From Chitinophaga sp. CF418 (GTDB lineage Bacteria; Bacteroidota; Bacteroidia; Chitinophagales; Chitinophagaceae): a stretch of 64,000 nucleotides of DNA. Positions within the stretch are counted from its first letter, which is position 1. Every line of letters begins with the position of its first letter. Shown here piece after piece: positions 24,639-33,869 of the stretch. The stretch covers positions 275,300 to 339,299 of the forward strand of contig NZ_FRCN01000003.1 of NCBI RefSeq assembly GCF_900142925.1, written 5' to 3'. The translations under genes were made by a program, and so were the position numbers. The notes beneath the pieces were generated by a model, which was not told the DNA's origin, made no database searches, and worked only from the letters and a program-made list of their open reading frames with translations.

Positions 24639-27143
24639 ATGAAAATTGTAATTATAGGCAATGGCATGGTTAGCTACAAGTTTTGCGAGAAAATAATCTC
24701 CAAATTGTCAGCCCAGGCTGCTGAGATCGTAGTTTTTGGAGAAGAACCCCGCCCTGCCTACGACCGTGTGCATTTAAGTGAATTTTTTGCCGGCAAAACA
24801 GCAGACGACCTTTTAATGGCTCCCGCTGACTGGTATGCCTCTAACCATATTACACTCCACCTCGGCGATCCTGTTCAGCAGATCGACCGTAATACTAAAA
24901 CAGTTCACTCATATAAAGGTATTACAGAAGCATATGATTATCTGGTCATTGCCACAGGCTCTTCCGCTTTTGTACCCCCTATCCCTGGTGTGGACAAAAA
25001 AGGCGTATTTATTTACCGTACTATAGAGGACCTGGAGTTGATGCGTGATTATGCCCCCAAAGCGAAAAGAGGGGTGGTGATCGGCGGAGGCCTGCTGGGT
25101 CTGGAAGCAGCTAAAGCGCTGCTGGACCTCGGCATCTCTGATACACACGTAATAGAGTTTGCTCCAAGGCTCATGCCCAGGCAGATCGATGAAAGCGGTT
25201 CCCGCATCCTGGAACAGCAGTTGAAACAGCTTGGTTTACAAGTACATACTAATAAGAATACCAGCGAAGTAATAGGTGAGGATACCATCACCGGCTTACA
25301 GTTTGCCGATGAAAGCATCCTGGAGGCTGATATGCTGGTAATATCTGCCGGTATCAAACCACGGGATGAACTCGCTAAACTGAGTGGCCTGGAAACCGGT
25401 CACCGGGGTGGTATTGTGGTGAACGAATACCTGCAAACCACTGATCCTGAGATATATGCTATCGGTGAATGCGCCCTCTATCATGGTATGATCTACGGGC
25501 TGGTAGCGCCAGGATATGAAATGGCGGAAGTGGTAGCTACTCATATTGCTGGTGAGGCGCAACAGAAAACCTTCACCGGTTTTGACATGAGCACTAAACT
25601 GAAACTGATCGGTGTGGACGTGGCCAGCTTCGGTGATCCTTTTGTACCGGCAGAAACCAGCCGGAGTATCGTGTTTGAAGATACCATGAAGGGGGTTTAT
25701 AAACGTATCAGCATCACCAATGACGGAAAGTACCTCTTAGGCGGTATCCTGATCGGAGATGCGGACGCATATAATATGTTACTACAGACGTCCAAAAACA
25801 AGGTAATCCTCCCTCCTAACCCGGAAGACGTACTGCTGGGCGCCCGTGGTGGCAGCCAGGAGGCTGGTCCGGGCGTACTGGGTTTACCGGATGATGCCAT
25901 CATCTGTAGCTGCGAAAGCGTGAGCAAAGGCGCCATCTGTACTGCGGTAGAAGCGGGCAATGAAACACTGGACGCCGTTAAGAAATGCACAAAGGCGGGC
26001 ACCTGCTGTGGTGGTTGTACCCCAATGGTGAAAGATCTCATTACCGGCACCATGAAGGCCCAGGGTAAATATATCCGTAATGTTATCTGCGAGCACTTTG
26101 CTTACTCCCGCCAGGAACTCTATGACCTTATCCGCATCAAAGATGTACGCTCTTTTGATGAGGCGCTGGACCACTATGGTCATGGCGATGGCTGCGAAGT
26201 ATGCAAACCTGTTGTTGCCTCCATCATGGCCAGCCTCTGGAATGATATGATCCTGGACAAAGGGAATGATGTTGTACAGGATTCCAATGACCGTTTCCTG
26301 GCCAATATCCAGAAGGGTGGTACCTATTCCGTAGTGCCCCGCATCCCCGGAGGAGAGATCACTCCCGCAAAACTGTTGGTCATTGCACAGGTGGCCCTGA
26401 AATATAATCTGTATACCAAGATCACCGGCGGACAACGTATCGATCTTTTCGGCGCTCACCTGAGCGACCTCCCGGATATCTGGGAAGAACTGATCGCTGC
26501 AGGTTTCGAAAGCGGCCATGCCTATGGAAAGGCCCTGCGTACAGTTAAAAGCTGTGTGGGTTCCACCTGGTGCCGCTTCGGGCTGCACGATAGCGTGAGC
26601 TTTGCTATACAGATAGAAGAACGCTACCGCGGTCTCCGTGCTCCGCACAAGATCAAATCCGCCGTATCCGGTTGTATCCGTGAATGCGCAGAGGCGCAGT
26701 CAAAAGACTTCGGCATCATTGCCACAGAAAAAGGCTGGAACCTTTATGTAGGTGGTAATGGTGGTTCCAAACCACAGCACGCCATTTTACTGGCGGCTGA
26801 TCTGGACAGCGAAACCTGTATCCGTTACATAGACCGTTTCCTGATGTTCTACATCAAGACCGCCGATCCGCTGACCCGTACCGCTACATGGCTGAATAAG
26901 CTGGACGGTGGCATCACCTACCTGCGTAACGTATTGGTAAATGACAGCCTGGGAATAGCAGAAGAACTGGAAAAAGAAATGCAGGCCCTTGTAGATAAAT
27001 ATAAATGCGAGTGGAAGGAAGTAGTAGATAATCCTGAACTGCGCAAGCGCTTTAATCACTTTGTGAATGCGCCGGGAGCAAAAGATCCGACTGTAAAATT
27101 TGACACAATGCGCGAACAGAAGAAAGCCGCAGAATGGAAATAA
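24639..27143 (+). CDS. nirB: Assimilatory nitrite reductase [NAD(P)H] large subunit
   Basis: This 834-residue NirB reduces nitrite to ammonium with NAD(P)H. ATG 24639 (MKIVIIGNGMVSYKF) is the start; the frame opens two codons earlier with TTG. Domains in order: FAD/NAD(P) pyridine nucleotide reductase (about 1-390, with GGGLLGLEAAKALLDLG and YAIGECALY); BFD-like [2Fe-2S] domain (CSCESV...CTKAGTCCGGC, about 425-470) and a second short one ending CEVCKP; ferredoxin-like half domain (GGEITPAKLLVIAQVALKY); and the siroheme-[4Fe-4S] domain with C-x5-C in SCVGSTWC and C-x3-C in SGCIREC. Everything needed for catalysis is present. It is the first gene of the six-gene nitrate assimilation operon. Confidence 0.97.
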   Translation: MKIVIIGNGMVSYKFCEKIISKLSAQAAEIVVFGEEPRPAYDRVHLSEFFAGKTADDLLMAPADWYASNHITLHLGDPVQQIDRNTKTVHSYKGITEAYDYLVIATGSSAFVPPIPGVDKKGVFIYRTIEDLELMRDYAPKAKRGVVIGGGLLGLEAAKALLDLGISDTHVIEFAPRLMPRQIDESGSRILEQQLKQLGLQVHTNKNTSEVIGEDTITGLQFADESILEADMLVISAGIKPRDELAKLSGLETGHRGGIVVNEYLQTTDPEIYAIGECALYHGMIYGLVAPGYEMAEVVATHIAGEAQQKTFTGFDMSTKLKLIGVDVASFGDPFVPAETSRSIVFEDTMKGVYKRISITNDGKYLLGGILIGDADAYNMLLQTSKNKVILPPNPEDVLLGARGGSQEAGPGVLGLPDDAIICSCESVSKGAICTAVEAGNETLDAVKKCTKAGTCCGGCTPMVKDLITGTMKAQGKYIRNVICEHFAYSRQELYDLIRIKDVRSFDEALDHYGHGDGCEVCKPVVASIMASLWNDMILDKGNDVVQDSNDRFLANIQKGGTYSVVPRIPGGEITPAKLLVIAQVALKYNLYTKITGGQRIDLFGAHLSDLPDIWEELIAAGFESGHAYGKALRTVKSCVGSTWCRFGLHDSVSFAIQIEERYRGLRAPHKIKSAVSGCIRECAEAQSKDFGIIATEKGWNLYVGGNGGSKPQHAILLAADLDSETCIRYIDRFLMFYIKTADPLTRTATWLNKLDGGITYLRNVLVNDSLGIAEELEKEMQALVDKYKCEWKEVVDNPELRKRFNHFVNAPGAKDPTVKFDTMREQKKAAEWK

Positions 27144-27187
27144 TTGCCCGGCTCATTAAAAGACACTCATCAATAAACAGATAACTT

Positions 27188-27556
27188 ATGTCCACCGCCA
27201 TTAGCACAAACACAACCGTAGAATGGTTCTATGCCTGTAATGTGATAGACGTTCCGCCAAACGGAGGAGTATGCGTGAAATATGATGATGTACAAATTGC
27301 ATTGTTCCGTTTCGCCAGGCGCGATGCCTGGTACGCTACCCAGAACATGTGCCCTCACCGTCAGCAGATGGCCCTCAGCCGCGGCATGACAGGCACACAT
27401 GACGGCGAGCCTAAAGTGGCTTGTCCGTTCCATAAAAAAACATTCTCTCTCGAAGACGGCCGTTGCCTGTCAGACGAGACAGAATGCTCCCTCACCACCT
27501 ACCCTGTCAGGGTCGAAAATGAAAAGGTGTACATAGGGATCATGCAGGAAGCATAA
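27188..27556 (+). CDS. nirD: Nitrite reductase small subunit (Rieske type)
   Basis: This 122-residue NirD partner of NirB has a Rieske fold. Unlike enterobacterial NirD, in which the cluster ligands are lost, this protein keeps C55-P-H57 (MCPHRQQ) and C79-x2-H82 (ACPFHKK), so it could carry a true Rieske [2Fe-2S] cluster. It follows nirB by 44 bp. It probably passes electrons to, or structurally supports, the NirB siroheme centre. Confidence 0.95.
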   Translation: MSTAISTNTTVEWFYACNVIDVPPNGGVCVKYDDVQIALFRFARRDAWYATQNMCPHRQQMALSRGMTGTHDGEPKVACPFHKKTFSLEDGRCLSDETECSLTTYPVRVENEKVYIGIMQEA

Positions 27557-27616
27557 TATCAGCATCAGCAGAGAGCGGGAATATCTCTTATTGCTCACAT
27601 TATCAACCAAGACTGC

Positions 27617-28972
27617 ATGAAACGTTTATTCTCAGCAGGTTTCTTTTACCTGCTCTGCATGTTTTTTTTCCGTCCGTCAGCGCATGCGCAATTTACGCTG
27701 GGCGCTCAACTCCGAACACGCACCGAATTAAAGGACGGCCAGGGGGCTCCACTGCCGCAAGGCGCTACCCCTGCATTTTTTACCTCCCAACGCAGTCGCC
27801 TGTTTGCAGGCTTCAGTGGCTACCGTTTTAAGCTGGGATTGACAGTACAGGACGTCCGGATATGGGGACAGGACGTATCCACCATTAACAAGGTCACTAC
27901 ACAGGAAAACAATGGACTGCTATTGCACGAAGCCTGGGCCGAAATTATGCTGCTGGACACAGTAGTAAAGAACAAAAGCCTGAGTCTCAAAATCGGCAGG
28001 CAGGAACTACTTTATGACGACAGCCGCCTGCTGGGAAACCTGGACTGGGCGCAACAAGGCCGCCGGCACGATGCAGCGGTGCTGAAGTATGAAACAGGAC
28101 CATATACTTTACATCTGGGTGCTGCTTTCAACCAGAATAAAGAAAATGCAGCCGGTACGGTTTATAATCCTACTCCCCCGGGAAATTACACTACTACCAC
28201 AAATGGTGGTACCATGTATAAAAGCCTGGAATATCTGTATGGCGCGAGGAAACTATCTGCAGGAACTATCTCTTTCTTATTCCTGGCCGACCAGTTCTCC
28301 AAATTCCATCCAGACAGCACAGGTGTTAAGATCTGGGACAAGGGCGCACATACACGCATGACGACCGGGCTATATTTTCTTAATACGTTCAATAAGCTGA
28401 CGCTTACCGCAGCAGGATATTACCAGTTCGGAAAGAACGCCAATGCACAGGAGCTCAGCGCCGGATTACTGTCTGCCGCTTTTCAATACCAGCTGTGCAA
28501 GTCCTTCAGCGCCGGTCTGGGAGCTGATTATACCACCGGTGGCGTCAGTACAACAGGCAAGAGCCATGCATTCGATCCGCTGTATGGTACACCGCATAAA
28601 TTCTGGGGATATATGGATTACTTCTATGTGGCCAGTGGCTTCGGTAACCGGGGCTTGCAGGACTACTACCTGAAGACAAAATATAAGGCGGGATCAAAGT
28701 TTCAGATGACCGGAGATGTACATGAGTTTTACAGTGCAAGTGATGTAGTGGTGAACGGGGCTTCACTCAGCCGGAAATTCGGCACTGAAGCTGACCTGGT
28801 GGCAACGTACTCTATGACAAAGGTGATATCTTTTGAAGCAGGGTACAGTCACTTCTGGAATACAGCTTCACTGACTTCATCCGCAGTTAAGAATATCTCC
28901 AATGCACAAAGCAACAGTAACTGGGCATATTTGTCAGTTAATATCAGACCGGAGATGATCTTTAATAAGTAA
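27617..28972 (+). CDS. Outer-membrane beta-barrel, alginate-export-like
   Basis: This 451-residue protein has a signal peptide (MKRLFSAGFFYLLCMFFF, cleavage near AHAQ) and then regularly alternating amphipathic strands with aromatic ends (FTLGAQLRTRTEL, SLKIGRQELLYDDSRLLG, GRRHDAAVLKYE). The RQEL-YDDSRLLG block is characteristic of the alginate-export (AlgE-like) porin family. Placed between nirD and narK, it is most likely a porin that lets nitrate or nitrite cross the outer membrane; alginate transport has no support in the context. Function is inference, family moderately sure. Confidence 0.82.
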   Translation: MKRLFSAGFFYLLCMFFFRPSAHAQFTLGAQLRTRTELKDGQGAPLPQGATPAFFTSQRSRLFAGFSGYRFKLGLTVQDVRIWGQDVSTINKVTTQENNGLLLHEAWAEIMLLDTVVKNKSLSLKIGRQELLYDDSRLLGNLDWAQQGRRHDAAVLKYETGPYTLHLGAAFNQNKENAAGTVYNPTPPGNYTTTTNGGTMYKSLEYLYGARKLSAGTISFLFLADQFSKFHPDSTGVKIWDKGAHTRMTTGLYFLNTFNKLTLTAAGYYQFGKNANAQELSAGLLSAAFQYQLCKSFSAGLGADYTTGGVSTTGKSHAFDPLYGTPHKFWGYMDYFYVASGFGNRGLQDYYLKTKYKAGSKFQMTGDVHEFYSASDVVVNGASLSRKFGTEADLVATYSMTKVISFEAGYSHFWNTASLTSSAVKNISNAQSNSNWAYLSVNIRPEMIFNK

Positions 28973-29002
28973 ACAATATTATTCACCAGGATCTTTTTCA
29001 AC

Positions 29003-30307
29003 ATGAATACTCAACAACCTCTTAATAAACTTCCTCTCTTTTCACTGAACTCGGTGCAGATGCGTACATTTCACACCACCTGGCTGATGTTCTTTGTTTG
29101 TTTCTTCGGCTGGTTCGGTCTGGCGCCGCTGATGCCTACCATCAGGGAAGACCTTGGGCTGACGAAATCACAGGTGGGTAATATTATTATTGCATCTGTT
29201 TCCAGTACTATTATCGCACGACTGATCATCGGTAAGTTGTGCGATACCTGGGGACCACGCAAAACTGCCATACGACTGTTAATAGCAGGTTCTCTGCCGG
29301 TATTTCTTGTAGGACTGGCACATGATTATACAACCTTCTTATTGTTCCGTCTTGCTATCGGCGTGATAGGCGCTTCTTTCGTAATAACACAGTTCCATAC
29401 ATCCATGATGTTTGCAGCGAATATAAAAGGTACTGCCAATGCCGTTACCGGCGGATGGGGTAACCTCGGCGGTGGTGTGACCAATATGGTAATGCCGCTC
29501 ATCTTCGCGGCCATTGTAGGATTCGGATATACCAAACAGGAAGCATGGCGTTTTGCGATGATCGTACCGGGAGTAATGATGCTGATAGTAGCCTGGATGT
29601 ATCATCGTTTCACCAAAGACACCCCTGCAGGCAATTTCGATGAGATAGACCGTAGCAATAGTGTTAAAACTAAGACCGACTGGACAATACTGGGCGACTG
29701 GCGCATATGGGCACTGACAATGGCTTACGGTATGTGTTTCGGTATGGAGATCACCTTTGATAATGTCGCTTCCTTACACTTCGTTGATACCTTTCATTTA
29801 TCACAGAGCAGCGCTGGTTTCTGGGCGGGCATCTTTGGTTTCATGAACATTTTTGCAAGAGCGCTGGGCGGTATCATATCAGATAAAGTAGGCGCCAAGA
29901 GAGGCATGAAGGGAAAAGGTATTCTGCTGGCAATTGTATTACTGCTGGAAGGTATCGGACTGCTGCTGTTTGCACAGGCAGGTTCCCTGGCACTGGCTAT
30001 CATATCCATGCTCAGCTTCGCGCTGTTCCTGAAAATGGCCAATGGCGCCACCTATGGTATTGTACCTTTTATCAATGAAAAAAATGTAGGGCTGGTAAGT
30101 GGTATTGTAGGTGCTGGTGGTAACCTGGGAGGTATGCTGTTCGGCTTCCTTTTCAAGTCTGAAAGCATCACTTATGTAGAAGCATTTACTTATATCGGTT
30201 ATATCGTGATAGCTGTATCATTTATAGTGATGATCACAAGATTCATTAAGAAACCTGCTACAGAAACGGCCACCTCAACTGCCGGGAATGTAGCATTTGC
30301 AGAATAA
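29003..30307 (+). CDS. narK: Nitrate/nitrite MFS transporter (NarK/NasA type)
   Basis: This 434-residue transporter of about 12 membrane segments belongs to the nitrate-nitrite porter family. The nitrate signatures are GGWGNLGGGVTNMVMPL in helix 5 and a second one, GAGGNLGGMLFGFLF, in helix 11; substrate-binding arginines are expected in RLIIGKLCD and LFRLAIGVIG. It lies between the putative porin and nitrate reductase genes (2-bp gap to the latter), so nitrate uptake for assimilation is the likely role, perhaps with nitrite exchange. Confidence 0.94.
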   Translation: MNTQQPLNKLPLFSLNSVQMRTFHTTWLMFFVCFFGWFGLAPLMPTIREDLGLTKSQVGNIIIASVSSTIIARLIIGKLCDTWGPRKTAIRLLIAGSLPVFLVGLAHDYTTFLLFRLAIGVIGASFVITQFHTSMMFAANIKGTANAVTGGWGNLGGGVTNMVMPLIFAAIVGFGYTKQEAWRFAMIVPGVMMLIVAWMYHRFTKDTPAGNFDEIDRSNSVKTKTDWTILGDWRIWALTMAYGMCFGMEITFDNVASLHFVDTFHLSQSSAGFWAGIFGFMNIFARALGGIISDKVGAKRGMKGKGILLAIVLLLEGIGLLLFAQAGSLALAIISMLSFALFLKMANGATYGIVPFINEKNVGLVSGIVGAGGNLGGMLFGFLFKSESITYVEAFTYIGYIVIAVSFIVMITRFIKKPATETATSTAGNVAFAE

Positions 30308-30309
30308 CA

Positions 30310-33300
30310 ATGACAGGCAATCATCAACATAGTAAACTCCCTGCGGGCAGTTATCGTAGCACCTGCTGCTATTGCGGTGTAGGTTGCGGTATTATTGTAC
30401 ACAGGGACAGGCAGGGAAAACTCAGCGTGGAAGGAGACAAAGACCATCCGGTGAACAAGGGCATGCTTTGCTCGAAAGGCATGAACCTGCATTACACCGT
30501 GATGGACACATCAGACAGGCTTTATTACCCAGAAATGCGCTACCACCGGCATATGCCACGGCAGCGTGTTTCCTGGGATCAGGCACTGGAGCGTACAGCT
30601 GCAGTGTTCAGCCAGATGATAGCGCAGTATGGCCCTGAATCTGTAGCCTTCTACGCTTCCGGTCAATGCCTGACGGAAGAATATTATGTGGTGAATAAAC
30701 TGATCAAAGGATTCATTGGCAGTAACAACATAGACACAAACTCGCGTTTGTGTATGAGCAGCGCAGTAGCTGCCTATAAACTGTCACTGGGTGAGGATAG
30801 CGTGCCTGGAAATTATGATGATATAGAACAGACAGATTGCATATTCGTAGCCGGTGCCAATCCGGCCTGGTGTCACCCGATACTGTGGCGCAGGATAGAA
30901 GCTGCCAAAGCGAAGAACCCAGACCTGAAGATCATTGTGAGCGATCCGCGTGTGACGCAGAGCTGCGCGATAGCAGATATTCATCTGCAACTGATGCCAG
31001 GTACGGATATCGTACTGCATCACGCTATTGGCAGACTGCTGATAGAAGCCGGTCATACCGATCACAATTTTATTCAGCAACACACAGAAGGTTTTGCGAA
31101 ATACCGGGATACTGTCATGCAGCGCAGCATTAGCAGCGCGGCAACAGTATGCGGTATTTCGGAAGACCTGATCTATGAAGCAGCTGCCATGATCGGACAG
31201 GCAAAAGGGTTTATGACGATGTGGACAATGGGATTGAACCAGAGCGCTGTAGGCGTAAACAAAAACCTGAGCCTTATCAATCTCAACCTCATCACCGGGA
31301 AGATCGGGAAACCCGGTTGCGGGCCATTCTCCCTGACCGGTCAGCCCAATGCCATGGGTGGACGGGAAGTAGGTGGCCTGTCCAATATGCTGCCTGCACA
31401 TCGTGTGCTGGACAACCCTGCACACCGGAAAGAAGTACAGGAATTCTGGGGTGGTACTGCTATCTCTGATAAGCCGGGACTGACTGCTACCGAGATGTTT
31501 GAAGCATTAAATGACGGCCGGCTGAAAGCGATCTGGATCATGTGCACTAATCCGCTGGTGAGCCTCCCTGACGCACGTATGGCCGAAGCGGCTTTGCAGA
31601 AGGCGAAGTTTGTTGTTGTACAGGAAATATCTTCAAAGCCTGAAACATTACGTTATGCAGATGTGGTGCTTCCTGCTGCCGCATGGACAGAAAAGGAAGG
31701 CACCATGACCAATGCAGAAAGACGTATCACTTATCTGCAAAAGATAAATGATGCTCCCGGAGAAGCATTACCAGATGCAGAGATCATCTGCCGCTTTGCA
31801 AAAAAAATGGGATATCAGGGGTTTGACTATGATAGCCCTGCTGCAATATATGCAGAACATTGCCGGCTGACCACAGGGACCAATATCGACGTGAGTGGCG
31901 TTAGCTATGAGTTGTTAAAGGAAAAAAGATCTTTACAATGGCCATATCCTGCCGGTGGTACAGATCATGGTACACCAAGACTATTTACTGATCATAAATT
32001 TTATACCGCATCTACTAAAGCGATTATTCATTCTTTTCCTGATGATAACCGGTCAGCGCCACCTGATCCGGCGTGGCCACTTATCCTTACTACTGGCCGC
32101 ATCCGCGACCAGTGGCATACCATGAGCAAGACCGGTAAAGTCAGCAAACTGAAACAACATATTCCGGCGCCGCTACTGGAAATCCATCCGGAAGATGCGA
32201 TGGATAGAGATATCAGTGAAGGAGACATTGTGGAAATCTTCAGTGAGAACGGCGTTGTGCGCGTAAAAGCACAATTAAGCAAATCCATCAAAAAAGGGGT
32301 GGTTTTCCTCCCCATGCACTGGGGTAAAATACTTGACAATGACCTGAACCGCGCCAACAATCTTACCAACCGGCTGGTAGATAAGATCTCCAAACAACCG
32401 GACCTGAAGTATACCGCCGTGCAGGTAAAGCTATACCAGAAGCCGGCCCAGAAGATTGTTATCATTGGCGCAGGTGCAGGCGCCTGTGGATTTGTAAAGG
32501 CTTATCGTGAAATAAACGCTACTGATACCATTACGGTATTTAGTAAAGAAGATCAGCCTTTTTATAACCGGGTGATGTTACCCGATTACATCAGTGGCAC
32601 CCAGCAATGGGCACAACTGGTGAAGATGACAGACGAAGAAGAAAACAGGCTGGACATTACCCTGCACAGAGGCGTGAGTGTTAATGAAATAGATCGTGAG
32701 CAGAAAACGGTAACAGACAGTAATGGCAATATACACGCATATGATGTATTGATCCTTGCCATGGGTAGCCGTGCGGCCACCCTCAGGGACACTCCCCCGC
32801 TGGAGGGCATCTTTACCATGCGTAACCGGCGTGATGCAGATGCATTCGTCAGGCATATAGACCCGGCAGCAGGAAAAGTGATGATTGTTGGCGGCGGACT
32901 GCTGGGTATTGAATTAGCTGCTTCACTAAGAGAAATGGATATAGACGTGGCTGTAATACAACGCACGTCTAAACTGATGGATCGACAGCTGGATGCCCTG
33001 GGCAGCCAGCTGTTATTTGAAGAGCTGACAGACCGCGGGATTGAGATCCTGTATAACGATGAAATAGAGCGATTTACCGGTCTGAGCAAACTTGATGGCA
33101 TACGCTTGAAAAGCGGCAGGCATGTGGCCTGTCAGGCTGTCGTTATGTCGATAGGTACTGTGCCGAATATCGAACTGGCACGCGCTACTCACCTGCTTTG
33201 CAAAAGAGGTGTGGTGGTAAATGAATACCTGCAGACCAGTGATTCCAGCATCTTTGCCATCGGAGAGATTGCAGAGTTCAATGGCACACTGTATGGTATT

Positions 33301-33867
33301 ACAGCAGCAGCAGAGCAACAGGCAGCTGTAGTAGCCCGTTACCTGGCCGGCGATCTGACAGGTTATTATGAAGGATCTTTGTTTATGAATATCCTCAAGA
33401 TGCACGGTACAGATCTATGTTCGCTGGGTATGATAGAAACACCTGATGATCCTGCATATGAAGAGGTGGTATTCATTGATAAGTCAAAGCGCTACTACAA
33501 GAAGTGCGTTATCCATAACGACCGGCTGGTAGGCGCTATCCTGATCGGTGACAAATCAGAGTTCCTGGAATTCAGGGACCTGATCTCCAATAAAATAGAG
33601 TTATCTGAAAAAAGGCTGGAACTATTGCGTTCAGGCAAGAAAGCCACCCCTGTGATCGGCAAACTTGTGTGTAGTTGTGGAAGTGTGGGAGAAGGCAATA
33701 TCTGTGAGAAAATAAAAGAAGGCGCCACCACCCTGGAGAGTGTATGCCAGGCGTCGGGCGCAGGAATGGGATGCGGCAGCTGCCGCCCGGAGATAAAAGC
33801 CATATTGGAGAAGGAACTGCCTACCGGTAAGAAGGAAGAGGCAGTATTTATCATGCAAGCAGTTTAA
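30310..33867 (+). CDS. Assimilatory nitrate reductase fused to FAD/NAD reductase and BFD domain
   Basis: This is a 1185-residue fusion. Residues 1-~700 are a molybdopterin oxidoreductase of the NasA/NarB type: the [4Fe-4S] cysteines are C19-x2-C22-x3-C26 and C54 (GMLCSKG), followed by SRLCMSSAV, GANPAWCHP, ITGKIGKPGCGPFS and the C-terminal molydopterin dinucleotide-binding domain (TTGRIRDQWHTMSKTG). Near residue 714 an NAD(P)H/FAD reductase begins (KIVIIGAGAGACGFVKAY), with MIVGGGLLGIELA and FAIGEIAEF, resembling the NirB N-terminus. From ~1117 a BFD-like [2Fe-2S] domain has CSCGSV...CQASGAGMGCGSC. One chain could therefore carry electrons from NAD(P)H to nitrate. It starts 2 bp after narK and is followed 2 bp later by the rubredoxin protein gene. 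Confidence 0.93.
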   Translation: MTGNHQHSKLPAGSYRSTCCYCGVGCGIIVHRDRQGKLSVEGDKDHPVNKGMLCSKGMNLHYTVMDTSDRLYYPEMRYHRHMPRQRVSWDQALERTAAVFSQMIAQYGPESVAFYASGQCLTEEYYVVNKLIKGFIGSNNIDTNSRLCMSSAVAAYKLSLGEDSVPGNYDDIEQTDCIFVAGANPAWCHPILWRRIEAAKAKNPDLKIIVSDPRVTQSCAIADIHLQLMPGTDIVLHHAIGRLLIEAGHTDHNFIQQHTEGFAKYRDTVMQRSISSAATVCGISEDLIYEAAAMIGQAKGFMTMWTMGLNQSAVGVNKNLSLINLNLITGKIGKPGCGPFSLTGQPNAMGGREVGGLSNMLPAHRVLDNPAHRKEVQEFWGGTAISDKPGLTATEMFEALNDGRLKAIWIMCTNPLVSLPDARMAEAALQKAKFVVVQEISSKPETLRYADVVLPAAAWTEKEGTMTNAERRITYLQKINDAPGEALPDAEIICRFAKKMGYQGFDYDSPAAIYAEHCRLTTGTNIDVSGVSYELLKEKRSLQWPYPAGGTDHGTPRLFTDHKFYTASTKAIIHSFPDDNRSAPPDPAWPLILTTGRIRDQWHTMSKTGKVSKLKQHIPAPLLEIHPEDAMDRDISEGDIVEIFSENGVVRVKAQLSKSIKKGVVFLPMHWGKILDNDLNRANNLTNRLVDKISKQPDLKYTAVQVKLYQKPAQKIVIIGAGAGACGFVKAYREINATDTITVFSKEDQPFYNRVMLPDYISGTQQWAQLVKMTDEEENRLDITLHRGVSVNEIDREQKTVTDSNGNIHAYDVLILAMGSRAATLRDTPPLEGIFTMRNRRDADAFVRHIDPAAGKVMIVGGGLLGIELAASLREMDIDVAVIQRTSKLMDRQLDALGSQLLFEELTDRGIEILYNDEIERFTGLSKLDGIRLKSGRHVACQAVVMSIGTVPNIELARATHLLCKRGVVVNEYLQTSDSSIFAIGEIAEFNGTLYGITAAAEQQAAVVARYLAGDLTGYYEGSLFMNILKMHGTDLCSLGMIETPDDPAYEEVVFIDKSKRYYKKCVIHNDRLVGAILIGDKSEFLEFRDLISNKIELSEKRLELLRSGKKATPVIGKLVCSCGSVGEGNICEKIKEGATTLESVCQASGAGMGCGSCRPEIKAILEKELPTGKKEEAVFIMQAV

Positions 33868-33869
33868 TC

